Positions 1-8,123 of a DNA stretch of 53,987 bases are shown here, in pieces. Made by a program: the position numbers and the translations under genes. The notes below the pieces were generated by a model. That model did no database searches and was not told the origin of the DNA. It saw nothing but the letters and a program-made list of their open reading frames with translations. Location of the stretch: the NCBI GenBank assembly GCA_937128055.1, contig CAKZMC010000160.1, positions 1 through 53,987 of the forward strand, written 5' to 3'. Numbering within the stretch: the first letter of the stretch is position 1; every line of letters starts with the position of its first letter. The stretch comes from an uncultured Actinomycetes bacterium (GTDB taxonomy: Bacteria > Actinomycetota > Geothermincolia > Geothermincolales > RBG-13-55-18).

Positions 1-47
1 GCCGAGTAATGGTCTCGCTCCGCAGGCTGCGCTGCGACCAACTCGGC
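1..47. repeat. Inverted repeat at window start
   Basis: Positions 1-7 (GCCGAGT) are the exact reverse complement of 41-47. The inner segments 10-14 and 36-40 also pair, giving a stem of about 12 bp with a 2-nt bulge. A related segment (TGGTCTCGC) occurs again near 107. It has no T-tract and no visible link to a gene. It may belong to something cut off by the window edge. Confidence 0.4.
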
Positions 48-210
48 CGTTCCCGGGCAAGCTGGGTGGAGATCCCTTCCTTCTTCCAGGCCGGGCCGCC
101 GTGCAGTGGTCTCGCCACGCAGAGCGCGCGAGAAAGGTCGAAGGACCTCATAAGAGGGCGCCGTGATATGATGTGAATTGCAGGAAGAGACGCGGATAGG
201 GGGGCTGCGA

Positions 211-1776
211 ATGGATAAACGGTATGTCCTGGTGAACGACGTGGGGACCACGGGGGTGCGGGCCGTTCTCTTCGACCGCGACGCCAATATCGTCCACGAA
301 ACCTATGCCGAGATCCCTCAGGTCTTTCCCAAGCCCGGCTGGACGGAACAGGACCCCCTGCTCCTCTACGAGAAATGCGTGGAGGTGACCCGGGAGACCC
401 TGCGGGCAGCGGGCGTGGGGCCGCCGCACATCGCGGCCATGGGCATCGCCACGCAGCGGGCCACCAGCCTCCTCTGGGACCGCGTGAGCGGGGAGCCGGT
501 GTACAACGCCATCACCTGGCAGGACACGCGCATGTCCGACGCGTGCGAGAAGGTCAACCGCAGCCCCCTCTTCCGCCTCCTGCACTTGCTTGGCAATATC
601 TACCAGAGAGTCGCCGTCCTCGGCGAGGGCCTGCGTCGCAACCGCCTGGGGAAGCTGCTCATCACCGCGGCGCATTTCACCGTCACCCCCGCGCAGTCCT
701 CCGCTCACGCCCGCTGGATCCTGGACAACGTGGAGGGGGCGGCGCGCAGGGCGGCGGCCAGGGAGCTGCTCTTCGGCACCGTTGATTCCTGGCTGGTCTG
801 GAAGTACACGAGGGGGGCGGTGCACGCCACCGACTACTCCAACGTCAGCGCGACCGGCATGTACGACCCCTTCGGCATGCGCTGGAGCCCGCTGCTCCTC
901 AAGCCCTTCGGGCTGCCGGGAGGGCTGCACCTGCCCGAGATCCGGGAAACCAGCGGCGACTTCGGGGTCACCGACGCTTTCGGGGAACCCATCCCCATAA
1001 GGAGCGTGGTGGCGGACCAGCAGGCCGCCCTCTTCGGGGAGGCCTGCTTCGAGCCAGGCAGCGTGAAGTGCACCAACGGGACGGGATCCTTCATCGACAT
1101 GAACACGGGCGGGGAGCCCATGGCATCGGTGCACAGGCTCACCCCCATGATCGCCTGGAGGATAGGGGGAAAGACCACCTACATGATCGAGGGAATAATT
1201 TCCAGCGCGGGCTCCTCCGTGCAGTGGCTGCGGGACAACCTGCAGATAATTGGGGATGCCGCTGAGTCGCAGGGGCTGGCGCAGTCATGCTCCGACTGCG
1301 GCGGGGTTTACTTGGTCCCCGCCTTCACCGGACTGACCGCCCCTTACTGGGACCCCTACGCGCGGGGCACGGTGATCGGCCTCACCCGCGCCACCACCCG
1401 CGAGCAGGTGGTGCGGGCTACCCTGGAGTCCATAGCCTACCAGTGCCGCGACGTCATCGAGGCCATGCGGGGGGATTCCGGCATAGAGGTGCGGTCTATC
1501 AAGGCGGACGGGGGAGCGTCCCGCAACGACTTCCTCATGCAGTTCCTGGCGGACATCCTCGATATCCAGGTGGAGCGCCCGCAGATGCTCGAGGCCACCG
1601 CCCTGGGCGCCGCCTACCTGGCGGGGATGGCGGCGGGCTTGTGGAAATACCCCGACGACATCCTGGGAACCAGGAAGGTGGAGAGGGTCTTCGCGCCGCG
1701 CATGGACGCCGCCGCCCGGGAGGAGCTCTACGCGGGATGGAAAAGGGCGGTGGAGAGGGCGCGCCACTGGGCTTGA
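211..1776 (+). CDS. FGGY-family carbohydrate kinase, glycerol kinase-like
   Basis: This 521-aa protein has the full FGGY fold. It should phosphorylate a sugar or polyol with ATP in the cytoplasm. Visible motifs are the N-terminal phosphate loop DVGTTGVRAVLFD, a glycerol-kinase-like stretch reading QRATSLLWD then AITWQDTR, the central TNGTGSFIDMNTG, and a C-terminal adenosine motif (DGGASRND, then ALGAAYLAG). These resemble glycerol kinase most, but the central part differs enough that the substrate is unproven. An in-frame TTG at 178 would add 11 residues. I prefer ATG 211 because a GGGGGG-rich Shine-Dalgarno lies just upstream. It stands alone, with no transporter or dehydrogenase partner next to it. 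Confidence 0.88.
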   Translation: MDKRYVLVNDVGTTGVRAVLFDRDANIVHETYAEIPQVFPKPGWTEQDPLLLYEKCVEVTRETLRAAGVGPPHIAAMGIATQRATSLLWDRVSGEPVYNAITWQDTRMSDACEKVNRSPLFRLLHLLGNIYQRVAVLGEGLRRNRLGKLLITAAHFTVTPAQSSAHARWILDNVEGAARRAAARELLFGTVDSWLVWKYTRGAVHATDYSNVSATGMYDPFGMRWSPLLLKPFGLPGGLHLPEIRETSGDFGVTDAFGEPIPIRSVVADQQAALFGEACFEPGSVKCTNGTGSFIDMNTGGEPMASVHRLTPMIAWRIGGKTTYMIEGIISSAGSSVQWLRDNLQIIGDAAESQGLAQSCSDCGGVYLVPAFTGLTAPYWDPYARGTVIGLTRATTREQVVRATLESIAYQCRDVIEAMRGDSGIEVRSIKADGGASRNDFLMQFLADILDIQVERPQMLEATALGAAYLAGMAAGLWKYPDDILGTRKVERVFAPRMDAAAREELYAGWKRAVERARHWA

Positions 1777-1815
1777 GGCGCTTGAAGGTTACGCGGGAGG
1801 GGGCCCTTTCTGCAC

Positions 1816-1871
1816 TTGACAAGCGGCTCGATGATGCTTACGTTGGAATTATCTAAAGTTGAAGTTAACTT
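1816..1871 (+). promoter_or_regulatory. Candidate promoter and palindrome upstream of the acyl-CoA dehydrogenase
   Basis: A perfect -35 (TTGACA, 1816-1821) is followed 17 bp later by a weak -10 (TACGTT, 1839-1844). Downstream is the palindrome AAGTTAACTT (1862-1871), preceded by another AAAGTT. This could be an operator for the MerR or one of the TetR proteins nearby. Promoter and operator are inference from sequence alone. Confidence 0.4.
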
Positions 1872-1965
1872 GAAATCATGACCACGAGATGGCTATGCCC
1901 GGTTTCCCGGCGGCGTTGACGCCCGGGATCCCACGCGAGGCGTGGGGAGAAAAGGAGGTGCCGCC

Positions 1966-3597
1966 ATGTCCCTTCCGGATAGAAACAACCCCTATACCTT
2001 CCAGCCCTACCTGGAATGGCGCAAAGGCGTCGATTACTACGCCGATGACCCCTTCCTCCAGAAGATGCTGCGCGTTTTCGCGGGTCCCGAGGCAGAGGCG
2101 ATCGACCGCGAGGCCAGGGAGTTCTCGCGCAAGGCTTCCTTCCGCTGGCGCGATCTCGCGGAAAGGATAGCCACGCCGGAGAACCGTCCCTACATGCAGC
2201 ATTACGACGGGCACGGTAACCGCATCGACCGCATCGTGCGGCCTTACGAGGTCGAGGTCATGGAGAGGGAGATCTTCTCGGAGGGCATGTTCTCCGACGC
2301 CGTCTCCCCCTGGACGCGCTTCATGAAGATATTCCTCCTCAGCGAGAACTCCGAGGCGGGGGTGGTGTGCCCGCTGGCCTGCACGTGGGGCATGGTGGCG
2401 CTCCTGGAAAAATACGCAGATAGCACCGAGACCAAGCGCATCCTCTCGCACGTGAAGGAAGGCATCGACGGCGAGTTCGCCATCGGAGCCCAGTTCGTCA
2501 CCGAGATCCAGGGAGGGAGCGACGTGCCCGCAAACCTGGTGGAGGCGGTGGAGGAGGGCGGGGCGTGGCGCATATACGGGAGGAAGTTCTTCTGCTCGGC
2601 CGCCCACGCCGACTACGCGGTGGTCACGGCGAAACCCCGCGGCTCCGAGCGCGTGGGCTGTTTCCTCGTCCCCATGTGGCTGGACAAGGAGAGGGAGATA
2701 CGCAACGGCTACACCATCGACCGCCTCAAGTGGAAGCTGGGCACGGTGGAGCTGCCCACCGCCGAGATCACCTTCGACGGCGCTCTCGCCCACCCCGTGG
2801 GGCCCCTGGACAGGGGGGTGGCGGTGGTGGTAGGGATCGTGCTCACCATATCCCGCCTGGTGGTGGGCATAGGGGGAGGAGCGGGAATGGCGCGGGGATG
2901 GCGCGAAGGCCGCGCCTACGCATCCTTCCGCACCGCTTTCGGGCTGCCCCTGGAAATGTTCCCCATGGTGGTCGCGCAGCTCGCGGATTACGAGAGGTAC
3001 ACCAGGCGCACCATCGCCGGGAGCTTCAGGCTCTACCGCGATTTCATGCGCCTCCCCGGGGGGCTCGCCCCCGGCCTCACCACGCAGGAACCACTGGACC
3101 TGAAGAGAAGGCGCTTCGAGGTGCGCCAGCTGGTCATGCTGCAGAAGATCACCGTGGCCTCGGACACCAACGACTTCGCCCGCAAGGGCATCAGCCTCTT
3201 CGGGGGCCACGGCGTCATGGAAGACTTTTCCATCTTCCCCCGCATGCTGAGGGATGGCCTCGTGAACGAGCTGTGGGAAGGTCCCCGCAACGTGTTGCTC
3301 ACGCAGATGCACCGCGATTTTCAGCGGGTGGCGGAATGGTACCCCGCGGACGAGTTCGTGGCCTCCGTGCTGCGGGGAGCGGATCCCTCCCTGGTCGAGG
3401 ATTTTACGCGGGAAATACGAGAGCTTCTCTCCCTGCCCCATCTCTTCGAGATGAACGAGAGAACGCTGGAGATCTGCGCACGTTGGGACGACTTCTGCTC
3501 CCGCTTCTTCCATGCCTACCAGGACCTTGCCCTCGCCGAGGCGGAGTCGGAGGCGGGGGCGAGGGAGTACGCGGCCGGGCAGCCGGCGGGAAGATGA
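1966..3597 (+). CDS. Acyl-CoA dehydrogenase, AidB-like
   Basis: This 543-aa flavoprotein belongs to the acyl-CoA dehydrogenase superfamily, in the longer AidB-like branch. The family oxidises the alpha-beta bond of acyl-CoA thioesters with FAD. Seen here are the flavin/substrate segment TEIQGGSDV, the C-terminal helical segment with GGHGVMEDFS, and LWEGPRNV, where Glu438 sits at the classical catalytic-base position. ATG 1966 is chosen because a strong AAAGGAGG lies 6-7 nt upstream; an in-frame start at 1942 has none. It leads an apparent operon with the MerR regulator and a second dehydrogenase. Substrate is unknown; AidB-like members may be catabolic or have other roles. Confidence 0.85.
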   Translation: MSLPDRNNPYTFQPYLEWRKGVDYYADDPFLQKMLRVFAGPEAEAIDREAREFSRKASFRWRDLAERIATPENRPYMQHYDGHGNRIDRIVRPYEVEVMEREIFSEGMFSDAVSPWTRFMKIFLLSENSEAGVVCPLACTWGMVALLEKYADSTETKRILSHVKEGIDGEFAIGAQFVTEIQGGSDVPANLVEAVEEGGAWRIYGRKFFCSAAHADYAVVTAKPRGSERVGCFLVPMWLDKEREIRNGYTIDRLKWKLGTVELPTAEITFDGALAHPVGPLDRGVAVVVGIVLTISRLVVGIGGGAGMARGWREGRAYASFRTAFGLPLEMFPMVVAQLADYERYTRRTIAGSFRLYRDFMRLPGGLAPGLTTQEPLDLKRRRFEVRQLVMLQKITVASDTNDFARKGISLFGGHGVMEDFSIFPRMLRDGLVNELWEGPRNVLLTQMHRDFQRVAEWYPADEFVASVLRGADPSLVEDFTREIRELLSLPHLFEMNERTLEICARWDDFCSRFFHAYQDLALAEAESEAGAREYAAGQPAGR

Positions 3598-3604
3598 GGG
3601 GCGG

Positions 3605-4240
3605 ATGCGCGGGGCACCCGGGAAGGCGGGGGGGAAGCCGCGCAACGAGGTGGTCGCGGGGCGCGAGAGGAAGATGACCATCTCCGAGCTGGCGCGCGAG
3701 TTCGGCATCGCCCCCAGCGCCATCAGGTATTACGAGGAGGTGGGGCTGCTCTCCCCCCACCGCGACTCCCCCAGGAGCCAGCGGCTCTACGACGACAGGG
3801 ACCGGGCGCGCCTCAAGCTCATCCTGCGCGGAAAGCGCTTCGGATACTCCCTCTCCGAGCTCGCCGACATACTCGCGCTCTACGATGTCGACCCCACCCA
3901 GGAGAAACAGATCGTGCGCACCCTGGAGTACGGGTTTCAACACATCCGCGAGATAGACGAGAGGATAGAGGAACTCCTCGAGATCCGCGGCGAGATGCTG
4001 GAGTTCGCCGAGGCTTTCCTCGCCATGCTGGAGAGGAAGGAGGGGAAGGAGGGGGAGAGAAGGGAATTCGTCGAGGCGGCGCGCAAGGTGATCGGGGAAC
4101 TGGGGGCGAGGGAATGGGGCACCGTTTCCAGGCCGGCGAGGGGGGCCTCCGCGGCGGGTGGTTCGCGGGCAGGGAGCGGCAAACAGGGCGCGGGGAGAGG
4201 AGGCCGTGGTTCCGCAGGTAGGATTTCCAGGGAGGGATGA
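3605..4240 (+). CDS. MerR-family transcriptional regulator
   Basis: The N-terminal winged helix is a clear MerR domain (ISELAREFGIAPSAIRYYEEVGLL, read in two parts). It is followed by a long dimerisation helix and a low-complexity Gly/Ala/Arg-rich tail with no recognisable sensor cysteines. With this start it is 211 aa. A later in-frame ATG at 3674 (product beginning MTISELAREF) gives 188 aa and is equally credible. It lies between two acyl-CoA dehydrogenases. The upstream stop is only 7 nt away, and its own stop shares bases with ATG 4237. Control of these dehydrogenases in response to an acyl-CoA-type signal is inference from position. Confidence 0.85.
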   Translation: MRGAPGKAGGKPRNEVVAGRERKMTISELAREFGIAPSAIRYYEEVGLLSPHRDSPRSQRLYDDRDRARLKLILRGKRFGYSLSELADILALYDVDPTQEKQIVRTLEYGFQHIREIDERIEELLEIRGEMLEFAEAFLAMLERKEGKEGERREFVEAARKVIGELGAREWGTVSRPARGASAAGGSRAGSGKQGAGRGGRGSAGRISREG

Positions 4241-4242
4241 GG

Positions 4243-5478
4243 ATGTTCGACTTCATCATGAGCGAGGAGCAGAAGGGGCTGCAGGATGAGGTGCGCGACC
4301 TGGTAAGCTGGGTCCCGCGCCAGCTCATACTGGACATGGACGCCATGATCGCGCCTTTTCCCAGGTTTTTCCTGGAGGAGGCGGGGCGGAGGAAGCTCCT
4401 GGGCCTGCGCTTCCCCGAGCAGTACGGGGGCCGCGGCCTGAAGTGGGAGGACGAGATCATCGCCATCTCCGAGATGTCCCTGGTGGGCGTGCCCCTGACC
4501 TGCCTCTACTCGCTGGTGAGCATCGTGGGAGAGTGCATAGTGCAGTTCGGGAACGAGGACCAAAAGGAGCGCTTCCTGGTCCCCACCCTCAAGGGCAAGA
4601 AGGTGTGCGCGGAGGCGCTCACCGAGCCGCGCGGCGGCTCCGACTTCTTCGGGGCCACCTGCACGGCCCGCCGCGAGGGGGACCACTACGTCCTGCACGG
4701 CCAGAAGCGCTTCATCGTGGGCGCGGAGGGTGCCGATTACTTCATGGTCTACGCGCGCACCGATCCGGACGCCCCTCCCCGCGACGGCCTGAGCTGCTTC
4801 CTGGTGGAGCGGGACGGCAGCGTGGAGGTAAAAACGGTATACGGGCTCATGGGGGCGCGGGGAAGCGGCACCGGCAGGGTACTCTTCCGGGACACCAGGG
4901 TTCCCGCGGAGAACCTGGTGGGAGAGGAAAACGGCGCCTCCCACATCTTCTACCGCATGATGGTTCCCGAGCGCATGACCTCTGCGGCGGGCTGCGTGGG
5001 GGCTGCGCGAGAGGCCATCGATCTCGCCGCCCGCTACACCACGCGGCGCAAGGCCTTCGGGGTGACCATCAAGAACTTCCAGGCGGTGAACTTCATGATT
5101 GCGGAGAGCCTGGTGAAGCTGGACGCCATGGCCAGCCTCATCTGGATGACGGCACGGGCCATCGACGCCGGCATCCCCCACGGCAGGATGCGGCGCATGG
5201 TTTCGGAAGCGAAGAAGTTCGCCACCGAGGCCGTTTGGGACATATGCTACAACGCCATGCAGGCCATGGGGGGCATCGCGTACACCAACGTCTACCCCAT
5301 CGAGAGGATGCTGCGCGACTCCCGCCTTCTCTCCATCTGGACGGGCACCAACCAGATCATGAACCTCATCATCCAGCACGAGTTCTACAAGGAGCTGGAA
5401 GAGCAGGTGAAGGGAAAGAGGGACGTGGAGCTGGACGCCCCGGAGGCCTTCAACGAGGAGGAGAAGATCTACGAGTAG
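4243..5478 (+). CDS. Acyl-CoA dehydrogenase
   Basis: This 411-aa standard-length acyl-CoA dehydrogenase has the N-terminal helical domain, the flavin-binding beta domain (EALTEPRGGSDFFG) and the C-terminal domain (RKAFGVTIKNFQ, then QAMGGIAYTNVYP). The usual catalytic Glu position in the final motif is Thr367 (WTGTNQIM). Glu243 in PERMTSAAG falls where isovaleryl-CoA and long-chain dehydrogenases carry their base, so activity is probably kept. ATG 4243 has GGAGGG six nt upstream; ATG 4237 in the same frame overlaps the MerR stop and is too close to that site. Its 3' end overlaps the convergent TetR gene by 29 bp. Confidence 0.9.
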   Translation: MFDFIMSEEQKGLQDEVRDLVSWVPRQLILDMDAMIAPFPRFFLEEAGRRKLLGLRFPEQYGGRGLKWEDEIIAISEMSLVGVPLTCLYSLVSIVGECIVQFGNEDQKERFLVPTLKGKKVCAEALTEPRGGSDFFGATCTARREGDHYVLHGQKRFIVGAEGADYFMVYARTDPDAPPRDGLSCFLVERDGSVEVKTVYGLMGARGSGTGRVLFRDTRVPAENLVGEENGASHIFYRMMVPERMTSAAGCVGAAREAIDLAARYTTRRKAFGVTIKNFQAVNFMIAESLVKLDAMASLIWMTARAIDAGIPHGRMRRMVSEAKKFATEAVWDICYNAMQAMGGIAYTNVYPIERMLRDSRLLSIWTGTNQIMNLIIQHEFYKELEEQVKGKRDVELDAPEAFNEEEKIYE

Positions 5479-6127
5479 GCGGCTTCCCGGGCGGAACCGC
5501 GGGGCCGGTCGTCCCGCCGCCCGCTTTCGGTGCCCAGGAGGCCAGGATGGGGCGCATGATCACCGACGCCGCCTCCTCACCCCGCGGCAGCAGCCAGTCC
5601 TCCTCGAAGGCAAGCATGTAGGTGAGGAAGAAGAAGATGAGCACCAGGACCCAGGCCAGGTAAGCGGGATCGAGGGAAGGGTCGAGCGTCCCCTCCTTGA
5701 TCCCCGCTTCCACCAGGCTGCGGATATCCCCCGCCCTGTCGGCGAGCAGGCTTTCGATGTTTTCCTGGAATTCGCGGGCCGCCGCCTCCGAAACCGTGTT
5801 CACCACTATGCGCAGCATATCCGGGTTCTCCTCGCAGAAGCGCAGGTGGGCGCGCATGAGCAGGTCGGCGAGTTCCGTGAAATCCCTGGCGGGAGGCAGC
5901 TCCCGCCAGAGGTTCTCCACGATGGCGGTATAGACCTCGTTGCGCACGGCGTAGAAGAGCTCGCGCTTGGAGGGGAAGTGGCGGTAGATGGCCCGCTTGG
6001 TGATACCCGCGGCCCGCGCGATGTCCGCCATGGAGGCCCCGTCGTAGTTCTTGGCGGCGAAGGCCTTGAGGGCGGCCGCGACGATGAGCGGGCGGCGGTT
6101 TCTCCTGGAAGATTTTACCTCAGCCAT
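5450..6127 (-). CDS. TetR/AcrR-family transcriptional regulator
   Basis: This 225-aa protein has an N-terminal TetR helix-turn-helix (SMADIARAAGITKRAIYRHF, about residues 31-50) and a long helical ligand-binding domain ending in a Pro/Arg-rich tail. It is the second gene of a two-TetR operon, starting 4 nt after the stop of the upstream TetR. The stop lies inside the end of the convergent acyl-CoA dehydrogenase. TetR proteins beside acyl-CoA dehydrogenases commonly sense acyl-CoA esters, so a role in lipid or aromatic catabolism is plausible but unproven. Confidence 0.9.
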   Translation of the reverse strand: MAEVKSSRRNRRPLIVAAALKAFAAKNYDGASMADIARAAGITKRAIYRHFPSKRELFYAVRNEVYTAIVENLWRELPPARDFTELADLLMRAHLRFCEENPDMLRIVVNTVSEAAAREFQENIESLLADRAGDIRSLVEAGIKEGTLDPSLDPAYLAWVLVLIFFFLTYMLAFEEDWLLPRGEEAASVIMRPILASWAPKAGGGTTGPAVPPGKPPTRRSSPPR

Positions 6128-6131
6128 CGCG

Positions 6132-6749
6132 TCAGCCCTCGATGCGGCCGGTGGTGGAGATGCTCGAGAGCAACCTGTCCACCAGGTCCAGGTAGGTGCG
6201 CTTGTCGTTAAAGGGGACCTCCAGGCCCAGCGCGTTGGCGATATAGACGATCTCCATGAGGGCGACGAAGCTCCAGGCGAATTCCATGGCGTTCACGTCG
6301 TCTGTCGCCTCACCCCGCCGCTGCGCCTCCTCGATCATGTAGGAAACCGCCGCGTAGAGGTGGTGCAGGCGGTCCACGGGGGTGCGGTGGAAGCCGCCGC
6401 GGCCGAGCTCCGGTATGGAGTAATAATATGCCCGCATCTTGCTGCGGTGACGCCTGGTGAAGTCGAAGGCCGCCTCCGCGGCCTCGCGCAAGCCCGCCAG
6501 TGGGTTGCTTTGCTTCAGGACGCGCATGACCACGTAGCGGGAAAGCTCCTTGACGGTGCGGTGCCGGAGGCATTCCACCAGGTCCCGCTTGTCCTCGAAG
6601 TGCTGGTAGAGGATGGGCTCGGTGATGCCCGCCTCGGCGGCGATGTCCGCCGTGGTGCATGAGTAGTACCCGCGCCGCGCCAGGCAACGTTCCGCCGCCT
6701 TCAAGATGCTCTCCCTGCGCTTCTCCGCCGGCAGCCTCTTCCTGGCCAT
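6132..6749 (-). CDS. TetR/AcrR-family transcriptional regulator
   Basis: This 205-aa protein has a TetR helix-turn-helix at about residues 30-55 (TADIAAEAGITEPILYQHF) and an alpha-helical C-terminal sensor domain. It is the promoter-proximal gene of the two-TetR unit read towards the dehydrogenases. Its upstream region holds a cluster of GTTA...TAAC palindromes that could be autoregulatory sites. Ligand and targets are unknown. Confidence 0.9.
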   Translation of the reverse strand: MARKRLPAEKRRESILKAAERCLARRGYYSCTTADIAAEAGITEPILYQHFEDKRDLVECLRHRTVKELSRYVVMRVLKQSNPLAGLREAAEAAFDFTRRHRSKMRAYYYSIPELGRGGFHRTPVDRLHHLYAAVSYMIEEAQRRGEATDDVNAMEFAWSFVALMEIVYIANALGLEVPFNDKRTYLDLVDRLLSSISTTGRIEG

Positions 6750-6787
6750 GCCCTTCCCTTTCCGCGCTTCCTCAAACGTTCACGGGA

Positions 6788-6838
6788 GTTAAAATAACAA
6801 TCCCCATGTTAAAAGAACCAGTTACTAATGATAATAAC
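6788..6838. promoter_or_regulatory. Cluster of GTTA...TAAC palindromes upstream of the TetR operon
   Basis: An AT-rich island in GC-rich DNA holds GTTAAAATAAC (6788-6798), a half site GTTAAAAGAAC, and GTTACTAATGATAATAAC (6821-6838). All share GTTA and TAAC arms. They lie 39-89 bp upstream of the TetR start at 6749, where an autoregulated TetR operator would be expected. No protein-site pairing is shown by the sequence. Confidence 0.45.
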
Positions 6839-6939
6839 CGTGACGGGTATATGATAGCACGCTTTTGGGGCGCTATCTCAAGGACGCCTCTTTCATTACA
6901 GGCGGTTTTGCTATGAGGACGCTCTCCCTGCCGCCACCC

Positions 6940-7349
6940 CTAGCGGGGAAAGCCGAAGCGCTTCTGTATGCGGGCCACCGCCTTGAGCAGCAAGGGGTAC
7001 TGGCGGGCCCTCATCCCAAGGAAGCGGGTCTGGATGAACTCCAGGATGATTCCCGTAGATTCGGCGGTATCCAGGTAAGCGTAGTCGATGGTCATGCCCA
7101 ATTGTTTCAGGGTGCCCCGCTGCAGGATCCCGATCCCCTGCTCGCGGGCCGCCTCCAGCCTCTCCTCCAGGTTGTCCACGGTGAAGCCCAGGTGGTGCAG
7201 GCCTTCCTCGCGGTCTCCCCCTCCAGCACCAGCCAGGGACCGATACCGAAGACGTCCTCGAGCTGCCTTATGGTGCTGTCCATGTCTCTTACCACCACGC
7301 CGACCTGGGCCAGCCTGGGCATATGCAGGTCCTTCGCCGTGCTCCTCAC
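6940..7349 (-). pseudogene. Broken VOC/glyoxalase-family gene (frameshift plus internal deletion)
   Basis: The 5' part, starting at ATG 7349, reads AQVGVVVRDMDSTIRQLEDV and then FGIGPWLVLEGE, a typical VOC first strand and helix. The 3' part is in another frame and continues with EGLHHLGFTVDNLEERLEAA and then ILEFIQTRF. The switch lies near 7200-7225. Intact relatives have some 40 more residues between these segments, including the strands that supply metal ligands. So the gene has lost sequence as well as frame and is unlikely to work. Its ATG overlaps the stop of the upstream TetR (ATGA), so the ancestral gene was translationally coupled. Methylmalonyl-CoA epimerase-like was the probable ancestral class. 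Confidence 0.75.
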
Positions 7350-7984
7350 GCGCCCCCTCCTTGCCGTTTTCTGGGCGGCAGCCTGACGAGGATATTCGCC
7401 GCCCCTTGCACCAGGCTCTCCTCGTATACCTCGCGTGGGTACATACGGTATTTCATCCAGTGCAGCGCGGTGGACTCCACCATCCCCACCAGCATCACCG
7501 CCGTTATGTAGATCTTTTCCGCCGGCACGGCCTCCGTGTCCGTGTAGTATCGCACCCTCTCGTTGACCAGGTCGATGATGCCCGAGCGGATCTCGGTCAC
7601 GCGCTCCTGTGCCTGGCTGTCCACGTTGAGGTCGGTGTCGTATATGAGGCGAAAGCCGGCCTCGGATTCCTCCACGAAATCGAAGTAGGAGCGCACCGCG
7701 TGGCGGATGGCGGTGATCCAGTTCACCTGGCTGGTATCCGGCTTGAGAAGCGACTGGCGCAGGTTCTCCCCGGAACGGTCTATGATGGCCAGGAGCAGGT
7801 CGAGCTTGCTCGGGAAATGGCGATAGAGGATGGGCTTGGTTACGTCCGCCCTCTCGGCGATGGTCTCCATGAGCGCGCCGTGGTAACCGAACTCGACGAA
7901 GGCGTCCAGGGCCGCATCGAGGATGACCTTCCTGCGCTCCGACGCGGGGAGCCGCTTCTTCACGCGGTTCTCGTTCTTCTCCAT
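7346..7984 (-). CDS. TetR/AcrR-family transcriptional regulator
   Basis: This 212-aa TetR protein has a helix-turn-helix around residues 35-60 (METIAERADVTKPILYRHF) and a helical effector domain. ATG 7984 is preceded by AGGTGA at good spacing; an in-frame ATG at 8002 has no such site. It forms an operon with the decayed VOC gene, overlapping it by 4 nt. It is the third TetR within 2.6 kb. Its remaining target is unclear because the coupled enzyme gene is broken. Confidence 0.9.
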   Translation of the reverse strand: MEKNENRVKKRLPASERRKVILDAALDAFVEFGYHGALMETIAERADVTKPILYRHFPSKLDLLLAIIDRSGENLRQSLLKPDTSQVNWITAIRHAVRSYFDFVEESEAGFRLIYDTDLNVDSQAQERVTEIRSGIIDLVNERVRYYTDTEAVPAEKIYITAVMLVGMVESTALHWMKYRMYPREVYEESLVQGAANILVRLPPRKRQGGGA

Positions 7985-8123
7985 GGGTTCACCTGGAAAC
8001 ATATTACCATTCTTCCGGCAACCATCAAACCGGTATTACGAGGAGGGTTCCCCGACCTTTTCCCCCGAAGACGCCTGCCGAGATGATACGACATTTGAGG
8101 GCGGGCCGGCTTCGATCGGGCAG

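Noticed and set aside
1876-3723. Long minus-strand ORF (615 aa) opposite the AidB-like dehydrogenase
   Set aside because: It is a frame shadow of a GC-rich gene. Its product is His/Pro/Gly/Arg-rich with no domain, while the plus strand has a full enzyme.
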